From the NCBI GenBank assembly GCA_031552845.1, contig JAVBMC010000076.1:1-32808 (forward strand): a stretch of 32,808 bases of DNA. The letters are read 5' to 3'. Shown here piece after piece: positions 1-8,289 of this stretch. Position 1 is the stretch's first letter; each line of letters starts with the position of its first letter. This DNA is from JAVBMC01 sp031552845 (GTDB taxonomy: Bacteria; Verrucomicrobiota; Kiritimatiellia; RFP12; DVOR01). Below the pieces are notes generated by a model. It was not told the DNA's origin. It ran no database searches and saw nothing but the letters and a program-made list of their open reading frames with translations. Position numbers and translations under genes: made by a program.

Positions 1-171
1 CGGTTAAATCCGTGCAAAAGAGCTTCAAAACAGCCTTGAATTTAGCCTCCGAAAGGTGAGCTGACCCCAAATACTTGTTTTTCATGCGTCAATACTAGTC
101 GAAATTGAGTTTAAGTCAATCTAATCTAGGCATGAACCATATTTGATTGTATCGGGTGTGATGTGCCCGCG

Positions 172-280
172 GGGTTGCAAGCCCACAGTTGAAGGCTTAC
201 AACCCCACAAACGAAGGCTTGCAAGCCTACAGTTGAAGGCTTCGAACCCCCACAGCTGTGGGCTTGCAAGCCTGCGGGGG
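172..280. repeat. Degenerate 22-23-bp tandem palindrome array upstream of the atp operon
   Basis: Five units start at 172, 194, 216, 238 and 261, giving spacings of 22, 22, 22 and 23 bp. The word GAAGGCTT recurs at 191, 213 and 235. Several units carry the palindrome GGCTTGCAAGCC (216-227 and 261-272) followed by a tail like CACAGTTGAA. Units 1 and 2 together form a 13-bp hairpin (171-183 with 194-206, one mismatch), and 249-262 is a perfect 14-bp palindrome. I see no gene in 1-500, apart from a possible plus-strand C-terminal fragment ending with TGA at 57-59 that is too short to call. The function of the array is unknown. Confidence 0.75.
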
Positions 281-452
281 TATCATATGTGTCATCGGAG
301 ATGTTGTTTGAAGCGATGGTTTTACTCCGCAAGTGCTATGGCGGTGGTTCTGTGTTCAATGTGGTTTTGCAATGCGTGGGTATAGGAAGCGGGATGCTTT
401 TTCTGGGAATGCAGGCGTATTTGTTCTTGTGATTGGGGATGGCGAATTAAGT

Positions 453-480
453 TTGACTTTCGTTTTAAAAAGACTAAAAT
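453..480 (+). promoter_or_regulatory. Sigma-70-type promoter of the atp operon
   Basis: TTGACT at 453-458 and TAAAAT at 475-480 are separated by 16 nt. Transcription would start near 487, just before the first atp gene. This argues against the longer upstream reading of atpB from 333. Confidence 0.6.
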
Positions 481-500
481 ACACCCCTTTCGCTTGGTCT

Positions 501-1385
501 ATGACGAATGTTGCTGAAAGCGCCGCCGTCGCGGTTTCATCCATGAACCGGATGCAAGAGCTTTCTCATTATATTAGTGAGGAGGTGATGACGAGCGTGC
601 GCATTTGGGATCCGTTTGATGGCTGGGATATCCCGTTTGTACATATTCCGGGATTGCACGCGTTGAAGAGTGATTTTGGCGGGTTGGTGATCAGTTTCCT
701 GTTGGTGCTCTTGCTGGGGCGGATTGCGTTGCTGTCGCAGTCGAAGCGGAATCTGTGGAGCAGGCCGCATGGGTTGTATAATTGCCTGGAGTTTTTCGTC
801 CAGTTCATCCGCGATGATATCTGCATCCCGGCGATGGGGGCGAAGGTGGGGGCGCGGCTGACGCCGCAGATGTGCAGTTTGTTTATGTTAATCCTGGCGA
901 TGAATCTGCTGGGGGCTTGCCCGATGTTTGATACGGCGACGTCGAATATCAATGTGACGACGGCGTTGATGCTGGTGACGCTGTCATTGATTATTTGGGC
1001 GGCGCTGTATCAGAAGGGTTTTAGGGGAATCGTGGCGCTGTTCTTCCCGCCGGATATGCCGTTGCCGATCCGGCTGGCATTGGCGCCAATTGAGTTGATG
1101 TCGTTTTTGTGCAGGCTGTTTGCGTTGACGGTGCGTCTGTTCGCGAATATGCTGGCGGGGCATATTGTGTTGTTCTCCCTGCTGGGAATGGTGTATTTGT
1201 TTGGCATGTGGGCGTGGGGCGTGGTGGTGCTGGCGGTGGGCTTTCAGCTGTATGAATTGTTTATCGCGCTGCTGCAGGCGTTTATCTTTACGCTGCTATC
1301 GGCGACGTTTATCGGATTGGCACTGGGGCATGGCGAACACGCTGAACACGACGAAGCCGCCGAGGCAGTGCCGGAGCATGTTTAA
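501..1385 (+). CDS. atpB: F1Fo-ATP synthase subunit a
   Basis: Membrane subunit a, which forms the two proton half-channels against the c-ring. The protein (294 aa from this start) has several hydrophobic segments. The family hallmark helix reads VRLFANMLAG, with the essential arginine at about residue 212, followed by a final helix pair containing YELFIALLQAF. The frame is open from 333, but the promoter at 453-480 makes that start unlikely. ATG at 501 is chosen because the N-terminal stretch around QELSHYISEEV resembles the amphipathic lead-in of known subunits. ATG 543, 552 and 588 are alternatives; 588 sits only 2 nt behind a GAGGAGG that would otherwise be an excellent ribosome site. It is first in the operon. 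No atpI is visible upstream. Confidence 0.93.
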   Translation: MTNVAESAAVAVSSMNRMQELSHYISEEVMTSVRIWDPFDGWDIPFVHIPGLHALKSDFGGLVISFLLVLLLGRIALLSQSKRNLWSRPHGLYNCLEFFVQFIRDDICIPAMGAKVGARLTPQMCSLFMLILAMNLLGACPMFDTATSNINVTTALMLVTLSLIIWAALYQKGFRGIVALFFPPDMPLPIRLALAPIELMSFLCRLFALTVRLFANMLAGHIVLFSLLGMVYLFGMWAWGVVVLAVGFQLYELFIALLQAFIFTLLSATFIGLALGHGEHAEHDEAAEAVPEHV

Positions 1386-1414
1386 TTGTTGTCTCAACAG
1401 TAAGGAGGAAGAGT

Positions 1415-1651
1415 ATGGAAACGACCACGACCTATCATATTGCAGATCTTAAAACTATCGCCATGATTGGCGCGGGGCTTGCGACCATTGGCGCGGGCTT
1501 GGGCATCGGTTGGATTGGCGGGCGCGCCTGCGAGGCGGTTTCGCGTCAGCCTGAGGCTTATGCGAAAATCCAAACGCTGCTGCTGATTGCCGCGGGCATG
1601 ATTGAAGGTGTTGCGCTGTTCGCAGTGTTGATCTGCTTCCTCAAGTCCTAA
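1415..1651 (+). CDS. atpE: F1Fo-ATP synthase subunit c
   Basis: Proteolipid of the rotor ring, 78 aa. There are two hydrophobic helices with the glycine-rich packing motif GAGLGIGWIGG in helix 1, the polar loop RQPEA (44-48) that contacts gamma and epsilon, and the ion-binding glutamate E64 in helix 2. The residue after E64 is Gly, and the position that is Gln in sodium-type rings is Ile31. The site therefore looks proton-specific (inference by comparison with the Ilyobacter-type motif). A strong ribosome site (AAGGAGGAAGAG) directly precedes the ATG, as expected for the most highly translated subunit. It starts 29 nt after atpB. Confidence 0.95.
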   Translation: METTTTYHIADLKTIAMIGAGLATIGAGLGIGWIGGRACEAVSRQPEAYAKIQTLLLIAAGMIEGVALFAVLICFLKS

Positions 1652-1665
1652 TTTAAGGAGGAGGT

Positions 1666-2193
1666 ATGGTCGAGCTGTTGATGGCGCCGCTGAATGCGGG
1701 GCCGCCGCGTTTGAATACCGACCTGAGTCACCAGATGGTGATTTTGGTGTGGGTGATGTTCGTGGGCGCGATTTTCGTGCTGTCGAAGTTTGTCTGGCAG
1801 CCGATTCTCAATGCGTTGTCGCGCCGCGAGATTGACATCCGCAGTTCGCTGGCACAGGCGACGAACGCAAAGAAGATCGCCGCTGAGGCCGAGCAGAAGC
1901 AGAAGCAGATTGAAATTGATGCGGCTGTGCGGGCGCGTGAGATTGAAGCGCATGCGGTGGCGACGGCACGGACGTTCTGGTCCAAGCTGGCGGCGGATGC
2001 CGAAGAAAATGCAGAGGCTGTTCGTAAAGAGGCCGAGCAGGGCATTGCGCGGGCGCGTCAAGTGGCGGAGGAGGAACTGCGCCGGAATACGGCTGTGTTG
2101 GCTGTACAGATGGCGTCGCAGATTCTGCAGAAAGAGGTCTCCGCTGACAATGCGCAGGCGTTTACTGACAAGATGATTGATTCGCTGGCATGA
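1666..2193 (+). CDS. atpF: F1Fo-ATP synthase subunit b
   Basis: Peripheral stalk subunit, 175 aa. One N-terminal membrane helix (about residues 22-42) is followed by a long charged, alanine- and glutamate-rich helix (about 55-150) that would form the dimeric coiled coil. The C-terminal part ending in FTDKMIDSLA binds delta. The ribosome site AAGGAGGAGGT directly precedes the ATG. The gene overlaps atpH by 4 nt (ATGA), which suggests translational coupling. Confidence 0.92.
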   Translation: MVELLMAPLNAGPPRLNTDLSHQMVILVWVMFVGAIFVLSKFVWQPILNALSRREIDIRSSLAQATNAKKIAAEAEQKQKQIEIDAAVRAREIEAHAVATARTFWSKLAADAEENAEAVRKEAEQGIARARQVAEEELRRNTAVLAVQMASQILQKEVSADNAQAFTDKMIDSLA

Positions 2194-2702
2194 AGACTTC
2201 CCGTAACAAAGCTGTGATGCGCGCGGCCGCCGCTATTCTGGATGCGGCGGCGCAGCGGCAGGTGGTGGAGGCTGTAGAACAGGACTTCCGCAACCTATCG
2301 CAGGCGCTGGCAGGTTTAGCGCCGCAGCGTTTGCCGCATCAGTTTCCGGTGGAGTCCTTGCAATCCAGCTTTGCGGAGCCGTTCACGTTTCAGGCGGTCG
2401 AGCGGTTGGCGCATTTCGGAATGATGCCGCGGCTGCAGGAGGTATGCGAGGTCTTTTTGGAGATGCTGGAGGCGCGGCGCGGTAAACTGGTTGTGGAGAT
2501 TACGTCGGCCAAACCTTTGAATGATGCGCAGCGGCAGACATTGTTGGAGAAGCTCGGCAAGCGTTTGCAGCAGGAGATCATCCCGCAGTGGTCGGTGGAT
2601 GAATCGCTGCTGGGCGGGTTTACGTATCGGACGGAAAACGTTCTTGGGGATTATTCAGCTAAAGGGATGCTGGAGCGGATGAAGCAGCAGTTACTGGCCT
2701 GA
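2190..2702 (+). CDS. atpH: F1Fo-ATP synthase subunit delta
   Basis: Subunit delta (OSCP-like) joins the peripheral stalk to the top of F1. The protein is 170 aa. The helical N-terminal domain is poorly conserved, as usual. The C-terminal part has the family pattern: VEITSAKPL, then a helix, then DESLLGGFTYRTENVLGDYS and a final helix. It overlaps the end of atpF and lies 28 nt before atpA, matching the canonical atpF-H-A order, which supports the call. Confidence 0.88.
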   Translation: MKTSRNKAVMRAAAAILDAAAQRQVVEAVEQDFRNLSQALAGLAPQRLPHQFPVESLQSSFAEPFTFQAVERLAHFGMMPRLQEVCEVFLEMLEARRGKLVVEITSAKPLNDAQRQTLLEKLGKRLQQEIIPQWSVDESLLGGFTYRTENVLGDYSAKGMLERMKQQLLA

Positions 2703-2730
2703 GGCGCCGGTTGGAAGTTGAAGGACTATC

Positions 2731-4248
2731 ATGAATTTACATGCGGATGATATTGGCGCGATTTTACGGCAGCAGCTTTCGGCATTTGATGCCAAGGGCG
2801 TTGAGGACGAAGTCGGCACGGTGCTATCGGTCGGTGACGGCGTTGCACGTGCGAGCGGACTGTTGGGCGTTATGGCCGGTGAAGAGGTTATCTTCAAAAG
2901 CGGCGTGCGCGGCTTGGCACTGAACCTCGAGGAAGAGTTTGTCGGCATCGCCATTCTCGGTGGCGACAGCGAAGTGGAAGAGGGCGACGAAGTCCGCCGC
3001 ACTAACAGCATCATCCACGTGCCCGTGGGCGATGCGCTGGTCGGCCGCGTAGTTGATGCGCTGGGCAATCCGATTGACGGCGGCCCGGCGTTGCCAGCTG
3101 ATCTGAAACTCTCGCCGATTGAAGCACCCGCGCCGAGCATCCTGCAGCGTCAAAACGTTTGCGAGCCGCTGATGACCGGCATCAAGATGATTGACTCGAT
3201 GATTCCGATTGGCCGCGGCCAGCGCGAATTGATCATCGGCGACCGTAAGACCGGCAAGACGGCGATTGCCGTTGATGCGATTCTGAATCAGAAGGGCAAG
3301 GACGTCCAATGCTTCTATGTGGCGATTGGCCAGAAGCGTTCGACCGTTGCGCAGATCCATGAGGCGTTGAAGAAAGCCGGCGCGATGGAGTATACCACGA
3401 TTGTAGCGGCCACGGCGTCCGACCCGGCCACGTTGCAATACCTCGCACCTTTTGCAGGCTGCGCGATGGCGGAATACTTCCGTGATTCCGGCAAGCATGC
3501 GCTGATTGTGTATGATGACTTGACGAAGCAGTCGCAGGCTTACCGCCAGCTGTCGTTGCTGCTGCGCCGTCCTCCGGGACGCGAAGCGTTCCCCGGTGAC
3601 ATCTTTTATCTACACAGCCGTTTGTTGGAACGTGCGGCCAAGATGTCCGACGAGTTGGGCGCCGGCAGTTTGACGGCGTTGCCGATTGTTGAGACGCAGG
3701 CGAATGATATTTCGGCCTATATCCCGACGAACGTGATTTCGATTACCGACGGACAGATATTCTTGGAGTCGGGCCTGTTCAATACCGGGCAGCGTCCGGC
3801 GATTAACCCCGGCACGTCGGTGTCGCGTGTGGGTGGTGATGCGCAGACCAAACTGATGAAGTTCGTATCGGGTTCGTTGCGCATTGATTTGGCGCAGTAT
3901 CGTGAAATGGCGGCATTCTCGCAGTTCGTGTCGGATGTGGATGCCGCGACAAGCCAGCGCTTGGAGCAAGGCAAACGCACGATGGCAGCATTGAAGCAAG
4001 GCTGCCGCGCACCGTTGTCGTTGGCGGTGCAGGCGTTGATGATTTTTGCGGTGACTCAAGGGTTGCTGAACAAGGTGCCGGTGGATAAGGTTGGTGCGTT
4101 TGAAGCGTATCTGGTGCAATCGCTGGACGGCAAATTTAAGGCGTTGAACGACAAGCTGAATGCGGCTCCGGCTGATGCGAAGAGTTTGAAGGATGAGTTG
4201 ACGCAGGCCATTACGGCAATGGTTGACTCGTTCATGGCGGGCACTTGA
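2731..4248 (+). CDS. atpA: F1Fo-ATP synthase subunit alpha
   Basis: Non-catalytic nucleotide-binding F1 subunit, 505 aa, normal length. The beta-barrel domain covers about residues 25-95. The P-loop GDRKTGKT is at 170-177; the usual Q is replaced by K. A Walker B region reads ALIVYDDLTKQ. The arginine-finger segment GTSVSRVGGDAQ completes the catalytic site of the neighbouring beta subunit. A helical C-terminal domain follows. The ribosome site AAGGA lies 6 nt before the ATG. Confidence 0.97.
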   Translation: MNLHADDIGAILRQQLSAFDAKGVEDEVGTVLSVGDGVARASGLLGVMAGEEVIFKSGVRGLALNLEEEFVGIAILGGDSEVEEGDEVRRTNSIIHVPVGDALVGRVVDALGNPIDGGPALPADLKLSPIEAPAPSILQRQNVCEPLMTGIKMIDSMIPIGRGQRELIIGDRKTGKTAIAVDAILNQKGKDVQCFYVAIGQKRSTVAQIHEALKKAGAMEYTTIVAATASDPATLQYLAPFAGCAMAEYFRDSGKHALIVYDDLTKQSQAYRQLSLLLRRPPGREAFPGDIFYLHSRLLERAAKMSDELGAGSLTALPIVETQANDISAYIPTNVISITDGQIFLESGLFNTGQRPAINPGTSVSRVGGDAQTKLMKFVSGSLRIDLAQYREMAAFSQFVSDVDAATSQRLEQGKRTMAALKQGCRAPLSLAVQALMIFAVTQGLLNKVPVDKVGAFEAYLVQSLDGKFKALNDKLNAAPADAKSLKDELTQAITAMVDSFMAGT

Positions 4249-4274
4249 TTGGATAGTTCGCTAAGGGAAGCGTT

Positions 4275-5111
4275 ATGGGTTCGTTCCGGGAATATGGTAA
4301 AAAGATAGTCGCCCTCAAGGGGACGGAGCGTGTTACAAAGACCATGAAGATGGTCGCCTCCGGCTATTACCGCAAGGCGGAAATCTTGCGGACTGCCGCG
4401 CGTGCCTATAACGAACGTCTTGAATCGCTCAGCCGCCAGCTGGATGCAAAAACGTTGGTTGAGAAACCGGCGACGCGGGCGGTAATCATTGTGATCTCAG
4501 CCAACCGTGGCATGTGCGGCGGTTATAATGGAACGATTGCCCGTACGGTTGCGGCGTGGCGGAAGGGTGATGGTGCGAAGTACACCGAGGCGGATTTCTA
4601 TTACCTCGGCAAGAAAGCAGTGCCGCTGTTGCGGGGGACTTGCCCTGCTAAAGAGACAAGCATTTCTCAAGCATCGCTGCCGGTGCTGTCGGAAGTCGTA
4701 GCTTTTGCTGAGACTGCGTTGAAGGACGCGGGTGAGGATGCGGATGTGTATGTAGCGTATTCCAAGAGCGTGAGCGCGCTTCAGGCAACGCCGCTTGTGG
4801 AGCGTTTGCTGCCGTTTGAACCCGTGGCCACCGATAAGCCGGAGCCCGCGCGGGAGCTGTTGACGATGCCGGACACGGCGGTGCTTGTTGAGCATTTGAT
4901 ACGGCAGACGGTGTTATCACGTATTGTTTTGGCGGCGATGGAATCTTCCGTTGCCGAGCAGGCCGCGCGCCGGTTGTCGATGGAAAACGCCACGGCGAAC
5001 ATCAACAAGCTGATGACGCAGTATACCCTGTTGCGTAACTCGGCGCGTCAGTCGGCCATTACGCAGGAATTGACGGAAATTGTTTCGGGTGCTGAATCCC
5101 TGAAAGGATAG
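4275..5111 (+). CDS. atpG: F1Fo-ATP synthase subunit gamma
   Basis: Central rotor shaft, 278 aa. The N-terminal helix contains the conserved T(K)TMKMVASGYYRKA segment. The C-terminal helix contains the hallmark run from ESSVAEQAARR through NATANINKL to the RNSARQSAITQELTEIVSGA ending, which forms the coiled coil inside the alpha-beta hexamer. The middle Rossmann-like domain is shorter and more variable, as is usual. It starts 26 nt after atpA, with an AGGGAAG ribosome site. Confidence 0.95.
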   Translation: MGSFREYGKKIVALKGTERVTKTMKMVASGYYRKAEILRTAARAYNERLESLSRQLDAKTLVEKPATRAVIIVISANRGMCGGYNGTIARTVAAWRKGDGAKYTEADFYYLGKKAVPLLRGTCPAKETSISQASLPVLSEVVAFAETALKDAGEDADVYVAYSKSVSALQATPLVERLLPFEPVATDKPEPARELLTMPDTAVLVEHLIRQTVLSRIVLAAMESSVAEQAARRLSMENATANINKLMTQYTLLRNSARQSAITQELTEIVSGAESLKG

Positions 5112-5113
5112 AC

Positions 5114-6526
5114 ATGGATAGCGAAGTTTTAGAAGGTACTATCACGCAAGTCACCGGCGCAGTCGTGGACGTACATTTCACCGGCGGCCGGATGCCCCGT
5201 ATTCAAAGCGCCCTGCGTACGACCAACCGTTCTTTGAACGACCAGCCCTTTAATATGGTGCTCGAGACGGCGCAGCATCTCGGCGACGACCGCGTGCGCA
5301 CGATCTCGATGAGTACGACCGATGGTTTGGTGCGCGGCGAGAAGGTGCGCTGGGTTTCCGACTCGATGGATATGCCCGTGGGCGATGGTACGCTTGGACG
5401 CGTGTTGAATCTGCTGGGGGAGCCGATTGATAACGCCGGCGAGGTGCAGGCCGCCAAGCGCATGCCGATCCACCGCGAAGCGCCGAGTTTGGAAGATCAA
5501 AGCACGAAGGAAGAGATCCTCGTGACCGGCATCAAGGTCATCGACCTGCTGACGCCTTACCGCAAGGGCGGTAAGATCGGTTTATTCGGCGGTGCGGGCG
5601 TGGGTAAGACGGTGCTGATTCAAGAGCTGATCCACAACATCGCCACCGAACACAGCGGCTGTTCCGTGTTTGCCGGCGTGGGTGAACGTACGCGTGAGGG
5701 CACCGCGCTGTTCCACGAAATGAAGGCCGCGGGCGTGTTGGACAAAACAGCGATGATTTACGGTCAGATGAACGAACCGCCGGGAGCGCGTGCGCGTGTG
5801 GCGCTGTCGGCTTTGACGGTGGCCGAGTTCTTTCGCGACGAGCAGCATCAGGACGTGCTGTTGTTCATCGACAACATCTTCCGCTTTACACAGGCCGGTA
5901 TGGAGGTGTCGGCATTGCTGGGACGCATTCCTTCCGCCGTGGGTTATCAGCCGACGCTGGGCACCGACATGGGTGAGCTGCAAGAGCGCATTACTTCGAC
6001 GAAAGATGGTTCTGTCACCTCCATTCAAGCGGTTTACGTGCCGGCCGACGACTATACCGACCCTGCGCCCGCAACAACGTTCGCGCACTTGGATGCGACG
6101 ACCGAGCTTTCGCGCGCGGTAGTGGAGTTGGGCATTTATCCCGCCGTGGATCCGCTCACGTCCACCTCGTCGATGCTGACTCCTGAGATCGTAGGCGAAG
6201 AGCACTACACTGTGGCACGCGGCGTGGCGGAGATTCTCCAGCGCTATAAAGATTTGCAAGACATCATCGCCATTCTCGGTTTGGACGAGTTGAGCGAAGA
6301 GGACAAGCTTACCGTGGCACGTGCGCGCCGTGTACAGCGTTTGCTGTCGCAGCCGTTCCACGTGGCCGAGTCCTATGTGGGCATTCCTGGCGAGTATGTG
6401 CCGTTGGAAGATACGATCCGCTCTTTCAAGGAAGTGCTGGCCGGGCAGCATGATGCTCTGCCGGAGCAGGCGTTCTACATGGTGGGCGCGATTGAGCAGG
6501 CCGTTGAGAAAGCCAAGAAACTGTAA
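5114..6526 (+). CDS. atpD: F1Fo-ATP synthase subunit beta
   Basis: Catalytic F1 subunit, 470 aa. The P-loop GGAGVGKT is at 159-166. The catalytic glutamate lies in GERTREG at about 191, Walker B reads LLFIDNIFRFTQAG, and the lever motif DELSEED is near residue 395, all intact. It starts 2 nt after atpG, with an AAAGGA ribosome site lying in the end of atpG, so translation of the two is probably coupled. Confidence 0.98.
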   Translation: MDSEVLEGTITQVTGAVVDVHFTGGRMPRIQSALRTTNRSLNDQPFNMVLETAQHLGDDRVRTISMSTTDGLVRGEKVRWVSDSMDMPVGDGTLGRVLNLLGEPIDNAGEVQAAKRMPIHREAPSLEDQSTKEEILVTGIKVIDLLTPYRKGGKIGLFGGAGVGKTVLIQELIHNIATEHSGCSVFAGVGERTREGTALFHEMKAAGVLDKTAMIYGQMNEPPGARARVALSALTVAEFFRDEQHQDVLLFIDNIFRFTQAGMEVSALLGRIPSAVGYQPTLGTDMGELQERITSTKDGSVTSIQAVYVPADDYTDPAPATTFAHLDATTELSRAVVELGIYPAVDPLTSTSSMLTPEIVGEEHYTVARGVAEILQRYKDLQDIIAILGLDELSEEDKLTVARARRVQRLLSQPFHVAESYVGIPGEYVPLEDTIRSFKEVLAGQHDALPEQAFYMVGAIEQAVEKAKKL

Positions 6527-6549
6527 GCTGTGCGGAGCCGCGTGAGCCG

Positions 6550-6816
6550 ATGACAACGTTTAAGTTTAAAATTGTTCTGCCAACCAGCACGCCATTTGAT
6601 GGCGATGTGCGCAGCGTGACGGTGACCGCGTTGGATGGTGAGTGGGGCATTTATGCGAATCATGCGCCGGCTGTTGCGGCGATTCCATCCGGTACGGTGT
6701 TCGTTGTGGACGCGCAGGGGCAGAATCATTCCTTCGGGCACAATGAGGGCATCATGTCCGTTGGCCCCGATGGTGCAGAGCTGTTGGTCACGCACGTTGG
6801 CGACCCGACGCCGTAA
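6550..6816 (+). CDS. atpC: F1Fo-ATP synthase subunit epsilon, short form
   Basis: Epsilon subunit, 88 aa. The sequence covers only the N-terminal beta-sandwich that binds gamma and the c-ring. Recognisable elements are KIVLPTSTPFDGDV, LDGEWGIYANHAP and the final ELLVTHVG strand. The C-terminal helical hairpin of longer epsilons (about 135-140 aa in E. coli), which can inhibit ATP hydrolysis, is absent. The reading frame ends cleanly and the next gene begins 5 nt later, so this looks like a natural short form rather than a frameshift. The ribosome site is weak. Confidence 0.88.
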   Translation: MTTFKFKIVLPTSTPFDGDVRSVTVTALDGEWGIYANHAPAVAAIPSGTVFVVDAQGQNHSFGHNEGIMSVGPDGAELLVTHVGDPTP

Positions 6817-6820
6817 CGCC

Positions 6821-7468
6821 ATGGCTGACCCTGTCAACCCTAATGCAGGTCTAGTTTATCACCTGGCGTCTAGCTGGGCCGATGCCGAACAGGGGACGGT
6901 CAATCATTTCCACGCCGCAAGTGCCGCGCACCATCCGCAGGTAACATTCAAAATAGTTGCCGCGCCGGGCGGTCTGTCCGTGTGGTTTGACGTTAAGAAT
7001 GATTACGTGCTGGCACGCAAAACCCAACGGAATGATGCAGTGTGTCGTGACAGCTGCGTGGAATTATTCATCCAGCCTGAAGGTGCTTGCGGATATATCA
7101 ATATTGAGGCTAATGCAATCGGCACGCTGCTGGTGAGCCACATCCGCGACTGGCGGCGCTTGGCAGATGGAACCTTTACAGACTATACATTATTGTCTGC
7201 GGATGAGCTGATTGCAACGCCGATTTTTCATGAGCCTATTCTTGACGATCAGAATACGCCGATCAATTGGCGGCTGCAAATTGATGTGCCCTATGCATTC
7301 TTAAAGGGTGTATTTGGTGCTGATGCATCGATGCGGGAGTTCCGCGGTAATTTGTACAAGTGCGGAGACGAAACACGTTATCCGCACTGGGCATCATGGG
7401 CACCGATTGGTAAGGCGTTAAACTTTCATGTGCCGGAGTATTTCGGACGGCTGGTCTGTATCGGATAA
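6821..7468 (+). CDS. CBM9-like carbohydrate-binding / DOMON-like protein
   Basis: A 215-aa protein resembling the family-9 carbohydrate-binding-module-like domains common in PVC bacteria. The pattern visible is SVWFDVKNDYV, a mid-protein DSCVELFIQPE strand, NIEANAIGTLL, and a C-terminal NFHVPEYFGRLVC ending, which is typical of the family. No signal peptide is evident. The frame is open further upstream, inside atpC, but ATG 6821 lies 5 nt after the atpC stop and is preferred. The natural substrate is not predictable. Its position suggests co-transcription with the atp genes. Family call moderately confident; role unknown. Confidence 0.7.
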   Translation: MADPVNPNAGLVYHLASSWADAEQGTVNHFHAASAAHHPQVTFKIVAAPGGLSVWFDVKNDYVLARKTQRNDAVCRDSCVELFIQPEGACGYINIEANAIGTLLVSHIRDWRRLADGTFTDYTLLSADELIATPIFHEPILDDQNTPINWRLQIDVPYAFLKGVFGADASMREFRGNLYKCGDETRYPHWASWAPIGKALNFHVPEYFGRLVCIG

Positions 7469-7479
7469 AGGAGAGAGCG

Positions 7480-8217
7480 ATGTTGAGGTCTTTGATTGCA
7501 GGCGTGGCATTGGCCGCATTGACGGTTTGCGGGGCGGATGCTCCGATGCATTGTTTCCTGCTGATTGGGCAGTCGAATATGGCCGGACGCGGAAAGGTGT
7601 CGGAGAAGGATAAGACGCCGACGCCGGGGATTTTTATGTTTGGGAAGGGTCGTTCATGGCAGTTGGCGAAGGATCCGGTGCATTTTGATAAGGCGGTGGC
7701 GGGCGTGGGGTTGGCGTCTGAATTCGCGCGATGTTACCGTAAGGCGAATCCGAAGGTAGAGGTGGGGTTGATTCCCTGTGCGGTGGGCGGATCGTCGCTG
7801 TCGCAATGGCAGCCGGGGCAGCCGTTTTATCAGGAGGCCATCGCACGGGCGAAGGCGGCATTGGCGCGTCCAAACACCAAGCTGACAGCAATCTTGTGGC
7901 ATCAGGGGGAGTCCGATTCGTCATCTGCCAACTGCGCGGCTTATCCGGCACGTTTTCAAACAATGTTGAAGGATTTGCGCAAGGAGCTGGGCGCGGATAA
8001 TGTGCCGGTGCTGGTGGGTGAGTTGGGACCATTTTATGCACGGCATGAGATCGTCAATGCGGCGTTAAAGAAGACGGTTGAGGCGACGAAGGGGTGTTAT
8101 TTGGTTTCCGCTGCGGGATTGACCGAGCATAATGGCGATTCTCTGCACTTTGCTTCACCGTCCTTGCATGAATTCGGCAAGCGGTATTACGAAACTTTGA
8201 CCCAAGCTACAAAGTAA
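7480..8217 (+). CDS. Secreted SGNH-fold carbohydrate esterase (sialate O-acetylesterase-like)
   Basis: A 245-aa protein with an N-terminal signal peptide (about residues 1-19 or 21). It carries the SASA-family motifs: LLIGQSNMAG with the nucleophile Ser32, VGGSSLSQW, the block WHQGESDS, and a C-terminal DSLHF with the catalytic His. Relatives remove acetyl groups from sialic acid or from plant xylan, in the periplasm or outside the cell. The sequence does not distinguish these substrates. AAAGGAGAG precedes the ATG, 11 nt after the upstream gene. Codons are G/T-ending like those of the atp genes. Confidence 0.82.
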   Translation: MLRSLIAGVALAALTVCGADAPMHCFLLIGQSNMAGRGKVSEKDKTPTPGIFMFGKGRSWQLAKDPVHFDKAVAGVGLASEFARCYRKANPKVEVGLIPCAVGGSSLSQWQPGQPFYQEAIARAKAALARPNTKLTAILWHQGESDSSSANCAAYPARFQTMLKDLRKELGADNVPVLVGELGPFYARHEIVNAALKKTVEATKGCYLVSAAGLTEHNGDSLHFASPSLHEFGKRYYETLTQATK

Positions 8218-8289
8218 CCAATAAAGTTCAAGCTTGGGCGTTTACCCAACTACCGGCACATATCGCGTCCGGCAAGTGAAAGGATTACT

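Noticed and set aside
3..59. Possible C-terminal end of a gene running in from the left edge
   Set aside because: Only 18 codons before TGA are visible, with no recognisable motif; too little to call.
143..385. Frames on both strands over the 5' palindrome array
   Set aside because: They consist of the translated 22-bp repeat and have no ribosome site.
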